From Pedobacter sp. AJM (GTDB lineage: Bacteria > Bacteroidota > Bacteroidia > Sphingobacteriales > Sphingobacteriaceae), in assembly GCF_002197755.1 (NCBI RefSeq), contig NZ_NHOT01000011.1:52090-116089 (forward strand): DNA of 64,000 bases, in the 5' to 3' direction. Positions within the stretch are counted from its first letter, which is position 1. Each line of letters begins with the position of its first letter. The notes under the pieces were generated by a model that had not been told where the DNA came from, did not search any database, and saw only the letters and a program-made list of their open reading frames with translations. The translations under genes and the position numbers were made by a program. This document shows, in pieces, positions 6,982-16,567 of the stretch.

Positions 6982-9546
6982 ATGGCTAAAAACTTATTAA
7001 TCGTCGAGTCACCCGCAAAAGCTAAAACCATAGAGGGCTATTTAGGAAAAGATTTCCTTGTGAAATCAAGCTACGGCCATATCCGGGATTTGGTTAAAGG
7101 CGACATGGCCATTGATATTAAAAACAATTTTGCCCAGACCTACGAGGTACCAGCTGATAAGAAAAGCATGGTGGCCGAACTTAAAAAATTAGCAAAGGAA
7201 GCCGAAATGGTCTGGCTAGCATCCGATGAGGACCGCGAGGGAGAAGCCATTTCCTGGCACCTGTTTGAGACTTTAGGCCTGAAAGAAGAGAAAACCAAAA
7301 GGATCGTATTTCATGAAATTACTAAACCTGCCATTTTAAAAGCCATAGATAGTCCGAGAAGTATTGATTACAACTTAGTTAATGCGCAACAGGCTCGTCG
7401 TGTTTTAGACCGGTTGGTAGGTTTTGAACTGTCACCGGTACTATGGAAAAAAGTAAAACCTTCCCTTTCAGCAGGTCGGGTTCAATCCGTAGCGGTGCGT
7501 TTAATTGTTGATAGAGAAAGAGAAGTTCAAAACTTTAATGCTTCAGCAGCCTTTAAAATTACCGCACAGTTTTCTACGGGCAAGGGCAAAGAAATAGTTA
7601 AAGCTGAACTGCCACAACGTTTCGATAGCGAGGCGGAAGCAGAAAAGTTTTTACAGGATTGTGCAACAGCAAAATTTGACATTACCAGCCTGGAAACCAG
7701 ACCAGCGAAACGTAATCCTGCTGCCCCATTTACCACTTCAACCTTACAACAGGAAGCATCCAGAAAATTGGGTTTCTCCGTAGCCAGAACCATGCAGGTG
7801 GCGCAGAGATTGTATGAAGCCGGTAAGATTACGTATATGAGAACGGATTCGGTAAACTTATCTGATACCGCCTTATCTGCTGCTGAACAAGAAATAAAAT
7901 CGGCCTATGGTAACCAATACCACCAGCCAAGAAAATATAAAACGAAATCTGCAGGTGCTCAGGAGGCTCACGAAGCCATCCGCCCAACTTATTTCGACAG
8001 ACACACTGTTGACGGTGATATTTCTGAGAAACGTTTGTACGATTTGATCTGGAAACGTTCCATTGCTTCACAAATGAGCGAGGCATTATTTGAAAAAACC
8101 ACTGCACAAATCACCGCATCTACCAGAAAAGAACATTTGGTTGCCGAAGGTGAAGTATTAAAATTTGATGGTTTCCTGAAAGTTTACCTGGAATCTACCG
8201 ATGATGATGAGAGTGAAGAAAAAGAAGGTGGTGCCATCCTCCCTCCGTTAGCAAAGGGCCAGGAGTTATTTTTAAATGAAATGCAGGCTACGGAACGTTA
8301 TTCTCGTCCGCCGGCAAGATATACAGAAGCCAGTTTAGTTAAGAAATTAGAAGAACTGGGTATTGGCCGTCCATCTACTTATGCACCAACCATTTCTACC
8401 GTTCAGAACCGCGGTTATGTGGTTAAGGAAGACAGAGATGGCAAACCGCGTAAATTTACCGCAATTGTTTTAAATAACGGAACGGTTAAAAAAGAAATTA
8501 AATCTGAAATTTCAGGTGCTGAAAAATCAAAACTTTTCCCAACTGATATTGGCGAAGTTGTAAATGATTTCCTGGTTGAACACTTTAAAGGTATTGTCGA
8601 TTTCAATTTTACAGCAAATGTAGAAAAGGAATTTGATGAAATTGCGCAGGGTTTACAGGAATGGACTAAAATGCTCCACTCCTTCTACAATCCATTCCAC
8701 TTAGAAGTTGAAAACACTTTAGAAACCGCGGAACGTGCCACTGGTGAACGTTTATTGGGTACAGATCCGGCTACGGGCAAAAATGTATATACTAAGGTTG
8801 GTAAATTCGGTCCGCTGGTTCAGATTGGCGAACAGGATGACGAAGAAAAACCACGTTATGCCAGCTTAATGCGTAATCAGTCTGTCGCCACCATCCAGCT
8901 GGAAGATGCCCTTGAATTGTTTAAACTTCCGTTTTCGCTTCCTGACTTCGAAGGTAAAGAAGTGATGATCGGCGTAGGTCGTTTCGGCCCCTATGTAAAA
9001 TGGGGAGAGAGCTTTATTTCATTGCCTAAAAATGAAGATCCCCTATCTGTTACCTACGACAGGGCAGTGGAAATTATTCGCGAGAAGATGGATGCGGATG
9101 CACCAATTGCGCATTATCAAGGCTTAGGTGTTACGAAGGGAAAAGGCCGTTTCGGACCATTTATCAAATGGAATGATTTATTCATCAATATTCCTGCAAA
9201 GGGCTATGATTTTGATAATTTATCTCAGGAAGATATTGAAACCCTGATTAATAAAAAGGTGGAGAAAGAAGCAAACCGCTTTATCAAAACCTGGGATGCG
9301 GAAAAAATTTCGATTGAAAATGGCCGTTGGGGACCATTTATCCGCTTCGGTAAGTTAATGCTTAAACTGAGAAACAACGAGGCTACCAAACAAAAATATA
9401 CGCCTGAAGAATTAGCAGATATTGATTTGGAAGTGGTTAAAAAAATGATTGTTGAGCAGGTGCCTAACGCATTTGAAACCAAGAAAAAAGCACCGGCAAA
9501 AAAGAAAGCACCAGCTACGAAAAAAGCCGTTGCGAAGAAAAAATAG
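6982..9546 (+). CDS. topA: DNA topoisomerase I
   Basis: Type IA topoisomerase of 854 residues that relaxes negative supercoils. The TOPRIM domain starts at NLLIVESPAKAKTIEGYLG and carries D82-E-D84-R-E86; the active-site Tyr is Y285 in ITYMRTDSVNLS. Instead of C-terminal Cys4 zinc fingers it has four glycine/aromatic repeats of the GRFGPYVKWG type near residues 605, 665, 723 and 781, followed by a Lys/Ala-rich tail (KKKAPAKKKAPATKK) that should bind DNA non-specifically. The frame runs back to TTG 6901, but ATG 6982 gives the family N-terminus MAKNLLIVESP. Zinc-free repeat tails are usual in Bacteroidota. Confidence 0.97.
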   Translation: MAKNLLIVESPAKAKTIEGYLGKDFLVKSSYGHIRDLVKGDMAIDIKNNFAQTYEVPADKKSMVAELKKLAKEAEMVWLASDEDREGEAISWHLFETLGLKEEKTKRIVFHEITKPAILKAIDSPRSIDYNLVNAQQARRVLDRLVGFELSPVLWKKVKPSLSAGRVQSVAVRLIVDREREVQNFNASAAFKITAQFSTGKGKEIVKAELPQRFDSEAEAEKFLQDCATAKFDITSLETRPAKRNPAAPFTTSTLQQEASRKLGFSVARTMQVAQRLYEAGKITYMRTDSVNLSDTALSAAEQEIKSAYGNQYHQPRKYKTKSAGAQEAHEAIRPTYFDRHTVDGDISEKRLYDLIWKRSIASQMSEALFEKTTAQITASTRKEHLVAEGEVLKFDGFLKVYLESTDDDESEEKEGGAILPPLAKGQELFLNEMQATERYSRPPARYTEASLVKKLEELGIGRPSTYAPTISTVQNRGYVVKEDRDGKPRKFTAIVLNNGTVKKEIKSEISGAEKSKLFPTDIGEVVNDFLVEHFKGIVDFNFTANVEKEFDEIAQGLQEWTKMLHSFYNPFHLEVENTLETAERATGERLLGTDPATGKNVYTKVGKFGPLVQIGEQDDEEKPRYASLMRNQSVATIQLEDALELFKLPFSLPDFEGKEVMIGVGRFGPYVKWGESFISLPKNEDPLSVTYDRAVEIIREKMDADAPIAHYQGLGVTKGKGRFGPFIKWNDLFINIPAKGYDFDNLSQEDIETLINKKVEKEANRFIKTWDAEKISIENGRWGPFIRFGKLMLKLRNNEATKQKYTPEELADIDLEVVKKMIVEQVPNAFETKKKAPAKKKAPATKKAVAKKK

Positions 9547-9626
9547 ATCAGGATTAAATTTACATGCTATTATTCTATCATTCAAAATTTCAATTATTCC
9601 ATCATTAAACATTCAATCATTAAAAA
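9547..9626. repeat. Low-complexity ATTCAATCATT-like intergenic repeats
   Basis: The gap between topA and the next gene holds imperfect tandem copies of a short A/T-rich unit (tattctatcattc, attattccatcatt, acattcaatcatt). No coding or structural role is apparent. Similar wordy repeats recur elsewhere in this window. Confidence 0.5.
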
Positions 9627-10031
9627 TTGAAAGCAGATTTACCAGAAAATATAGTTGAAGATATCGCAATGGCCGTTGTACTGATGAGCGAAACGCCGGA
9701 AGTTAAAAACTGGACTGTCTATTTGGTTAACTTAAAAAATGAGCCGATTACCAATGTGTTGATCAGCTCTAAAGGTTATGGCGAAAAAGATGGCAAGCAG
9801 GTTAAAACTTCTGTTTTGCGACATTTCATCGGCGATATGGCTGCACAGGACTTTAAAGGTGTAGAAGCCATTGATCCGGAAGTTTTTGGCTTAACCAACG
9901 AATACTGGCTGAGTTATTATATAGGTTCTACCATCTATGATAAGAAGTTTATCTTTCTTCCGGAAAGCATCATTGATACCAATCTGATTAAAATCCCATT
10001 GGTGAATAGACCGGGAGTAATGATTAAATAA
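9627..10031 (+). CDS. Conserved hypothetical protein, 134 residues
   Basis: Small soluble acidic protein with a regular alternation of hydrophobic strands (WTVYLVNLKNEPITNVLIS) and a C-terminal strand region (FIFLPESIID, IPLVNRPGVMIK). I recall proteins of this look in Bacteroidota genomes, sometimes labelled as phenylalanyl-tRNA synthetase alpha-like without good reason; I do not assign a function. The start must be TTG 9627 (immediately preceded in frame by TAA at 9621-9623) if the charged N-terminus LKADLPENIVEDI is part of the protein; the first in-frame ATG (9669) would drop 14 residues that look genuine. It follows topA by 80 bases of repeat-rich sequence. Confidence 0.75.
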   Translation: MKADLPENIVEDIAMAVVLMSETPEVKNWTVYLVNLKNEPITNVLISSKGYGEKDGKQVKTSVLRHFIGDMAAQDFKGVEAIDPEVFGLTNEYWLSYYIGSTIYDKKFIFLPESIIDTNLIKIPLVNRPGVMIK

Positions 10032-10069
10032 AAAGTAAAAGAATGAGGGTGTAGGAGGTTATCGATTAA

Positions 10070-10214
10070 TGGAAAATAGCCAGGTATCAGGACTTTAGAC
10101 GCTAACGTTAATTAAAGCACCTAAAACTGTAAACTAAAGGACTCAAGACTCCGAACTCTAGACTCAAGACTAATTAAGGCACCCAGGACTCAAGACTCCA
10201 AACTCAAGACTAAA
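10070..10214. repeat. Degenerate GACTCAAGACT repeats
   Basis: Between two convergent genes lie several copies of a short unit: ggactcaagactccgaact, ctagactcaagactaatta, ggactcaagactccaaact, plus weaker copies upstream (aggactttagacgct). Two longer near-identical blocks end in aaggcac at about 10180 and 10222. It has no open frame and no clear hairpin. It resembles the word-like intergenic repeats of Sphingobacteria. Confidence 0.7.
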
Positions 10215-10649
10215 CTAAGGCACTTTAACTGCTTGCCTGCCCAGCAACTTCCACCCTGCCTTTTCTTTAGACCAGATGAGCAGGATATAAAGATTTACAC
10301 TGCCCTTAATGCCCTTATCATTTGTTTGCGCCATCAATTTATGACGAACCAGTGCTGTATTACCTTGGACGATGGTTTTAGGATCAGCTATTATGATATC
10401 ATCTAAAAAATCTGATTCACCAGAAAGTAATGAATGCATAAACTCCTGCTTATTTTGAATTTTTCCGCTAGAATGGCCGTAACTCAGATTGTTTAAAAGC
10501 AGCTGATCCAATTTAGTGCTATCTGGCGTAACCATTAACGCTAATAATTTGCTTACCGCCTGATCAACCTCCTTTTCAGCATTTTTTTGTTGCGCAAAAG
10601 AGCTAACAGCGACAAACATCAGGCATCCAAAAATCAATATTCTTTTCAT
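10215..10649 (-). CDS. Secreted NTF2-like (DUF4440/SnoaL-type) protein
   Basis: A 144-residue protein with a Sec signal peptide (MKRILIFGCLMFVAVSSFAQ, cleavage after FAQ likely). The mature part has the helix-then-sheet pattern of NTF2-like domains: KEVDQAVSKLLALMVTPDSTKL, LNNLSYGHSSGKIQNKQEF, and the paired strands NLYILLIWSKEKAGWKLLGRQAV at the end. DUF4440-type domains bind small ligands or act in catabolism; no catalytic residues can be named. Probably periplasmic. It stands alone, convergent with the preceding gene. Confidence 0.8.
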   Translation of the reverse strand: MKRILIFGCLMFVAVSSFAQQKNAEKEVDQAVSKLLALMVTPDSTKLDQLLLNNLSYGHSSGKIQNKQEFMHSLLSGESDFLDDIIIADPKTIVQGNTALVRHKLMAQTNDKGIKGSVNLYILLIWSKEKAGWKLLGRQAVKVP

Positions 10650-10900
10650 TATATCTGGTTTAGGAGATTTAAGATGTAAACATATCTAAATCATCCTATA
10701 TCAACAAATAGAAAAAGGAATAAACATTTTATGTGTTAAGTATTGATTGGCATTTAATGATTACATTCATTGATGATAAAACTGAAACAATCAAGACTAT
10801 TAAAAGCTACAGAATCATTCTAATTGCGTCTTACTTTTCAACATCATTCTTTTTCAGCTGAATTTTATTTAATTTCCTCCACCTAAAACATTATTCCAAA

Positions 10901-13900
10901 ATGGAGCAACCATCTACCTACCAATCATCATCCAAAAAGAAATTCATTTTTATAGGTCTCTTAGCAGTTTCTATTGCGGCAATCATCTTTATTTATTTCC
11001 GCCACAAGAAAAAATCAAATGACGACAATCAGGCCTATGCCAAATACATCGAGGCATATACCTCCGGTACAATATCTAAAAAAAGTTTCATCCGTATTCA
11101 CCTGGCGAATGCAGCAACGGGCATGCAGGATTTGGGAAAGGCAGACTCCCGGGAGTTGTTCGATTTCTCGCCATCTATTTCTGGAAAAACTTATTGGATT
11201 GACCCACAAACGGTCGAATTCAGGCCGGATGAAAATCTGAAACCAGGCAAGGAATACGAAGCAAGCTTCAAATTATCAGAAGTTTCTGCAACGGAAAAAG
11301 GACTGGAAGATTTTGATTTTGAATTTAAGGTGATTACACCTGGCATCATGCTTACGCAGAATGGCCTGGTGTCTCAAAACAATACTTCGCTGGAGTATAT
11401 GAAACTGACAGGCGAAGTGGCGACAGCAGATGCAGAGGAAACCGCGAAGATTGAAAAAGTCATTACCCTTGATTTTGACCAGAAATTAAAAATAAAATGG
11501 CAGCACGATCCTGCAAAAAACATATCAAAATTTACGGTCGACAGCATCAAGAAAAAAGCAACAGATCAAACCCTTAAATTAGATTGGGACGGTGATGAAT
11601 TGGATGCAGAACAGAAAGGTAAAGAAGAAATCCGCATACCTGCTTTAAATAAGTTTGAAATTCTGGATATGAAAGCCATTCAGGGCGAAGAAGACTATGC
11701 CCTGGTACAATTTTCTGAACCCATTAGTGTAGGTCAGGATTTAACAGGTATGATTGCGCTTGGAAATTTAAGTGATTTAAGGTTTACGATAGATGCCAGC
11801 CAGGTAAAGGTGTATGCTGCAGAAGAACTCAAAGGAAATTACACGTTAAATGTGAACAACGGCGTTGAGAATATTAATGGCAAAACATTAATGGGCGGTA
11901 AAACTGCCAATTTGGTTTTTGAAGATAAATTACCCGCCGTAACCATTGCAGGTGCAGGTACAATTCTACCTAATTCAAGCAAACTTGTACTGCCTTTTGA
12001 AGCCATTAACCTTAAGGCTGTAGATGTGACTGTCATTAAAATTTATGAAAACAATATTCCGCAATTCTTTCAGAGCAATAGTTACCGGGATGGAAACGAG
12101 CTCAGAAGGGTAGCTAAACCTATTCTGCAGAAAACCATTCGCCTGGATGAAGACAAATCTTTAAACCTGCATAAAAAGAATCGGTTTACGCTTGACTTAG
12201 ATAAGATGATCCGTACGGAACCTGGTGCCATGTACCGGGTAACCATCGCGTTCAGAAGGGAATACAATGCGTATAACTGTAAAGCCAATGATGAAAAAGA
12301 GGAAAGCGATGGTGAGGATAGCTATTATGGTGAGAACGAAGGATATGGTGAAAAAATTGATGAGGATGACGATTTCTGGCAACGCTATAATAACTATTAT
12401 CCTACCAATTACCGCTGGAATGATAAGGATAATCCTTGTACGCCATCTTTTTATACCAATCAGCGTTGGGTAAGCAGAAACTTACTGGCTTCGAATATCG
12501 GCTTGGTTGCAAAAAGAGGAAATGATAACAGCATGCTGATTGTGGCAACAGATTTGTTAACTGCCAAGCCATTAAGTGGTGTCGATTTGGAGTTGATGGA
12601 TTACCAGAAGCAGGTCATTTTTACAACGAAGACAGATGGTGATGGCTTTGCGCGTTTTGACTTAAAACGCCAGCCTTTCTTGTTGATTGCCAAAAACGGT
12701 TCTGAACGTGGATATTTAAAACTGGATGACGGCAGTTCGCTCCCGTTAAGTCGTTTTGATGTAAGTGGTGATGTAGTGCAAAGTGGTTTAAAAGGATTTA
12801 TTTATGGAGAACGCGGTGTCTGGCGACCTGGAGATAGTTTGTTTGTCTCTTTCGTACTGGAAGATAAACTCAAAAAACTACCGGCCAATTATCCGGTTAC
12901 CATGGAATTTTATAATCCAAAAGGGCAATTGTATAAACGTCTGATTAATGGCAAACCGTTAAATGGTTTTTACACTTTCAAAACGGCAACCGAAAATACA
13001 GCACCAACCGGGAACTGGATGGCGAAAGTGAAGGCTGGCGGTGCAACTTTTACCAAAACCCTCAAAATTGAAACGGTTATGCCAAACCGGTTAAAGATTG
13101 ATTTCAATGTAGGCAACAGGCCTTACCTTACCACCGGAACTTCCGCTGCTACCCTATCGGCTAAGTGGCTGTTCGGAGCAGTTGCTCAGAATTTAAAGGC
13201 CAAAGTGGATGTTAACCTGAATACCACAGAAACTAAATTCAAAGGTTTTGAAGGCTTTAGCTTCGATAACCCTACGGTTAACTTTGAATCGCAGGTGAAA
13301 ACCATTTTTGAAGGCACACTAAATGCTGCAGGAAGCGCACAGGTGAATACCAATTTAAATGAAAACAACACCGCCCCTGGTGTTTTGAGGGCTAATTTTA
13401 CTACAAAGGTTTTTGAACCGGGTGGGAATTTCAGTATTGATAATTTTAGTATTCCTTATCACGTATATAAGAGCTATTTGGGTATTCGTCCGGAAAAAGG
13501 AGATAAACTCAGTGGCATGCTGGTTACCGGCAAAGACCATAAAATTGAAATTGTAAATGTAAATACAGATGGAAAATTGCTTTCTGGCAGTAAAACCGTT
13601 CAGGTAGAACTGTATAAAACACAATGGCGCTGGTGGTGGGAACAGGATGATCAGTATACCTACGCCAACTTTACGCAAAATCAATACAACAAGCTGGTAG
13701 AAACACACCAGGTAAACCTCTCAAATGGAAAAGGCAGCTGGAATTTAAGAATTAATGAACCGGAATGGGGTCGGTATTTAATTTTAGTTCGGGATGCAAA
13801 TGGTGGTCATGTAACCGGAAAATCTGTTTACGTGGATTGGCCGGGATGGGCACAGCGCGAACAGGGTTCAAATCCAACAGAGGCCTCTATGTTATCATTC

Positions 13901-16492
13901 ACCGCAAATAAAGAGAAATTTACGGTTGGTGAAGACATCACCTTAACCATTCCTACTGCCGAAAATGGCAGGGCATTGGTATCTATTGAAAATGGAAGCC
14001 GGGTTTTAAAAACCTTCTGGATTGATACCAAAGCCGGACAAACACAATATAAATTTAAGGCAGAGAAGGAAATGGCACCCAATGTTTTCGCAAACATTAC
14101 ATTGTTACAGCCTCATGCACAAACGGTTAATGATTTACCGATCCGGATGTATGGTGCGATTCCAATTTTGGTGGAAGATCCACAAACCATTTTGAAGCCT
14201 ACTATTAAAATGCAGGATAAGATTAAACCTGAAACGGAAAACACCATTACCGTTGGAGAACAGAATGGAAAGGCCATGACCTATACCATTGCACTGGTTG
14301 ACGAAGGCTTACTGGATTTAACACGTTTCAAAACGCCGGATCCACATGGTGCATTCTATGCCCGTGAAGGATTAGGTGTTAAAACCTGGGATTTATTTGA
14401 TTATGTTTTAGGTGCATGGGGTGGAAACCTGGAAAGAATTTTAAGTATTGGTGGAGATGGCAGTATCAATAAAAACCTAAATCCGGCAAAGGCTAACCGA
14501 TTTAAAGCCGTGGTTAAATATATGGGACCATTTACGATCGGTAAAGGTGAAAGCAAAACCCATAAATTCAAATTGCCACAATATATTGGTGCCGTAAGAG
14601 CAATGGTTGTAGCCGGACAGGATGCAGCTTATGGCTTTGCAGAAAAATCAGTTCAGGTGAAAAAGCCTTTAATGGTTTTAGCAACATTGCCACGGGTAAT
14701 TGGTCCGGGTGAAACCTTTACCTTACCGGTTACCGTTTTTGCAACAGAAAAAAATCTGAAAAATGTTTCTGTTCAGCTTCAGGCAAGTAACCTGATTGTT
14801 CAGGGTACCAATAAACAACAGCTTTTCTACAAGCAAACTGGAGAGCAAATGGCTTATTTTGAAGTAAAAGCTCCGAATACAATTGGCATTGCTAAAGTAA
14901 AAGTTATTGCACAAAGTGGTGGTGAGCGAACTGACTATGATGTGGAAATGGATATTCGAAATCCAAACCCTTATGTAACCAATGTGGTATCTGCGACCGT
15001 TCAACCTGGTCAGAAATGGGCGGTAAATTATGCCCCTATCGGGATGACCGGAACAAATTCAGGTGCACTTGAGGTATCTTCTATCCCATCGATTGACCTG
15101 AAGAAACGCCTGAGCTATCTCATTCAATATCCACATGGATGCATTGAGCAAACTACGTCAGGTATTTTTCCGCAATTGTATTTAGATCGGTTAAGTCCGT
15201 TGAATGAGCAACAAAAAGCCATGACGGAGAAAAATATTAAAGCTGGAATTAACAGAATAAAAGGATTCCAAACCACTGATGGTGGGTTATCTTACTGGCC
15301 TGGCGAAGGAAATGCAGATGAATGGGGCAGTAATTATGGTGGCCACTTTTTGGTTGAAGCACAAAATGCAGGCTACACCTTACCTGTCGGATTGCTGGAA
15401 GATCTGCTGCGTTATCAAAAAACAAAAGCGGCTAACTGGGCACCTAACAGCAATAATTTTTATGGTGGAGATTTATCTCAGGCTTATCGCTTGTATATGC
15501 TCGCACTTGCAAAAAAACCAGAAATGGCTGCGATGAACAGGTTAAAAGCATTCGAATACTTATCCGTTTCAGCAAAATGGCGCCTGGCTGCTGCTTATAA
15601 ATTGGCCGGACAAAATGATATTGCCCAAAGCATGATTCGTGGATTAGACACTTCCATCCAGCCATACAAACAGTTAGGAGGAACTTATGGCTCCGATGTT
15701 CGTGACGAGGCAATGATCCTGGAGACGTTAACGCTGCTTGGTCAAAAAGCCAGGGCAGGAAGCTTGTTGCAACCCTTAGCAGCCAAATTAGGCGAAAACT
15801 CCTGGTATAGCACGCAAACCACTGCATACAGTTTACTGGCTATTGCCAAATTCTGTGGTACCAATCAATCATCGAATAAATTACAATATCAATATGTTTT
15901 AGACGGAAAAACCGCAGCAGTTAATTCTGGTCAGTATTTAACCAGCACGGCAGTAAACTTTAAAGGAAATACGGCCTCTGTTACTAATAATGGTAAAAAC
16001 GTAGTATTTGTACGTTTGGTTTTGGAAGGACAACCTGTCGCAGGTCAGAATAATTTCTTACCAAACCGACCTGAGGTATTGGACATGAACGTAATTTACA
16101 AGCGTTTAAACGGAAAGGTTTTAGATCCAACGACATTGAAACAAGGGACCGATTTTTATGCTGAAGTAACGGTTAAGAATCCGGGAAGAATGGGATATTA
16201 TGAGCAAATGGCTTTAACGCAGATTTTCCCATCCGGATGGGAGATTATCAACTCCAGGGTCAATGATAATCAAAGCATCCTGGCCTCCTCTCCTTTCACT
16301 TATCAGGATATTCGGGATGACCGCGTTTTCACTTACTTTAACATTCGTGAAAATGAAAGTGTAGTCTATAAGGTATTGCTTAATGCTTCTTATTTAGGGA
16401 AATATTATTTATCAGCCGTTCAGTGCGAGGCCATGTATAATATTGATATTTCAGCAACGCAAGATGGTAAATGGGTGCAGGTAGTGAAATAG
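10901..16492 (+). CDS. Alpha-2-macroglobulin family protein
   Basis: A 1863-residue periplasmic protease-trap homologue (YfhM-like). One N-terminal membrane helix (about residues 14-31, FIFIGLLAVSIAAIIFIYF) anchors it in the inner membrane. Many macroglobulin-type beta domains follow, then the thioester motif C1414-I-E-Q1417 within YPHGCIEQ, the alpha-helical thioester domain and a receptor-binding-like C-terminal domain. The intact CxEQ motif means it can form the thioester that covalently captures attacking proteases. An acidic, Tyr-rich low-complexity insertion lies at about residues 460-505. It is followed by the PBP1C gene, a linkage known from many Gram-negatives, where the pair guards and repairs the envelope. 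Confidence 0.93.
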   Translation: MEQPSTYQSSSKKKFIFIGLLAVSIAAIIFIYFRHKKKSNDDNQAYAKYIEAYTSGTISKKSFIRIHLANAATGMQDLGKADSRELFDFSPSISGKTYWIDPQTVEFRPDENLKPGKEYEASFKLSEVSATEKGLEDFDFEFKVITPGIMLTQNGLVSQNNTSLEYMKLTGEVATADAEETAKIEKVITLDFDQKLKIKWQHDPAKNISKFTVDSIKKKATDQTLKLDWDGDELDAEQKGKEEIRIPALNKFEILDMKAIQGEEDYALVQFSEPISVGQDLTGMIALGNLSDLRFTIDASQVKVYAAEELKGNYTLNVNNGVENINGKTLMGGKTANLVFEDKLPAVTIAGAGTILPNSSKLVLPFEAINLKAVDVTVIKIYENNIPQFFQSNSYRDGNELRRVAKPILQKTIRLDEDKSLNLHKKNRFTLDLDKMIRTEPGAMYRVTIAFRREYNAYNCKANDEKEESDGEDSYYGENEGYGEKIDEDDDFWQRYNNYYPTNYRWNDKDNPCTPSFYTNQRWVSRNLLASNIGLVAKRGNDNSMLIVATDLLTAKPLSGVDLELMDYQKQVIFTTKTDGDGFARFDLKRQPFLLIAKNGSERGYLKLDDGSSLPLSRFDVSGDVVQSGLKGFIYGERGVWRPGDSLFVSFVLEDKLKKLPANYPVTMEFYNPKGQLYKRLINGKPLNGFYTFKTATENTAPTGNWMAKVKAGGATFTKTLKIETVMPNRLKIDFNVGNRPYLTTGTSAATLSAKWLFGAVAQNLKAKVDVNLNTTETKFKGFEGFSFDNPTVNFESQVKTIFEGTLNAAGSAQVNTNLNENNTAPGVLRANFTTKVFEPGGNFSIDNFSIPYHVYKSYLGIRPEKGDKLSGMLVTGKDHKIEIVNVNTDGKLLSGSKTVQVELYKTQWRWWWEQDDQYTYANFTQNQYNKLVETHQVNLSNGKGSWNLRINEPEWGRYLILVRDANGGHVTGKSVYVDWPGWAQREQGSNPTEASMLSFTANKEKFTVGEDITLTIPTAENGRALVSIENGSRVLKTFWIDTKAGQTQYKFKAEKEMAPNVFANITLLQPHAQTVNDLPIRMYGAIPILVEDPQTILKPTIKMQDKIKPETENTITVGEQNGKAMTYTIALVDEGLLDLTRFKTPDPHGAFYAREGLGVKTWDLFDYVLGAWGGNLERILSIGGDGSINKNLNPAKANRFKAVVKYMGPFTIGKGESKTHKFKLPQYIGAVRAMVVAGQDAAYGFAEKSVQVKKPLMVLATLPRVIGPGETFTLPVTVFATEKNLKNVSVQLQASNLIVQGTNKQQLFYKQTGEQMAYFEVKAPNTIGIAKVKVIAQSGGERTDYDVEMDIRNPNPYVTNVVSATVQPGQKWAVNYAPIGMTGTNSGALEVSSIPSIDLKKRLSYLIQYPHGCIEQTTSGIFPQLYLDRLSPLNEQQKAMTEKNIKAGINRIKGFQTTDGGLSYWPGEGNADEWGSNYGGHFLVEAQNAGYTLPVGLLEDLLRYQKTKAANWAPNSNNFYGGDLSQAYRLYMLALAKKPEMAAMNRLKAFEYLSVSAKWRLAAAYKLAGQNDIAQSMIRGLDTSIQPYKQLGGTYGSDVRDEAMILETLTLLGQKARAGSLLQPLAAKLGENSWYSTQTTAYSLLAIAKFCGTNQSSNKLQYQYVLDGKTAAVNSGQYLTSTAVNFKGNTASVTNNGKNVVFVRLVLEGQPVAGQNNFLPNRPEVLDMNVIYKRLNGKVLDPTTLKQGTDFYAEVTVKNPGRMGYYEQMALTQIFPSGWEIINSRVNDNQSILASSPFTYQDIRDDRVFTYFNIRENESVVYKVLLNASYLGKYYLSAVQCEAMYNIDISATQDGKWVQVVK

Positions 16493-16516
16493 CCTGTTTC
16501 ATTTATTCCTATCTTC

Positions 16517-16549
16517 AAACCTCACAGGTTTTAAAAACCTGTGAGGTTT
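16517..16549. repeat. 33-base near-perfect palindrome
   Basis: Arms AAACCTCACAGGTTTT (16517-16532) and AAAACCTGTGAGGTTT (16534-16549) pair perfectly with a single base between. It sits in the 75-base gap between the alpha-2-macroglobulin and PBP1C genes. It lacks a T-run, so it is not a standard terminator. Palindromes with the CCTCACAGG...CCTGTGAGG core are, as I recall, multicopy in Sphingobacteria and Flavobacteria. Confidence 0.85.
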
Positions 16550-16567
16550 CTAATTTTATAAAATAGT

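Noticed and set aside
13355..13708. 117-residue antisense frame inside the alpha-2-macroglobulin gene
   Set aside because: Shadow of a clear plus-strand gene; rich in hydrophobics forced by the sense codons.
15444..15827. 127-residue antisense frame inside the alpha-2-macroglobulin gene
   Set aside because: Covers the thioester-domain coding region; no independent start signals.
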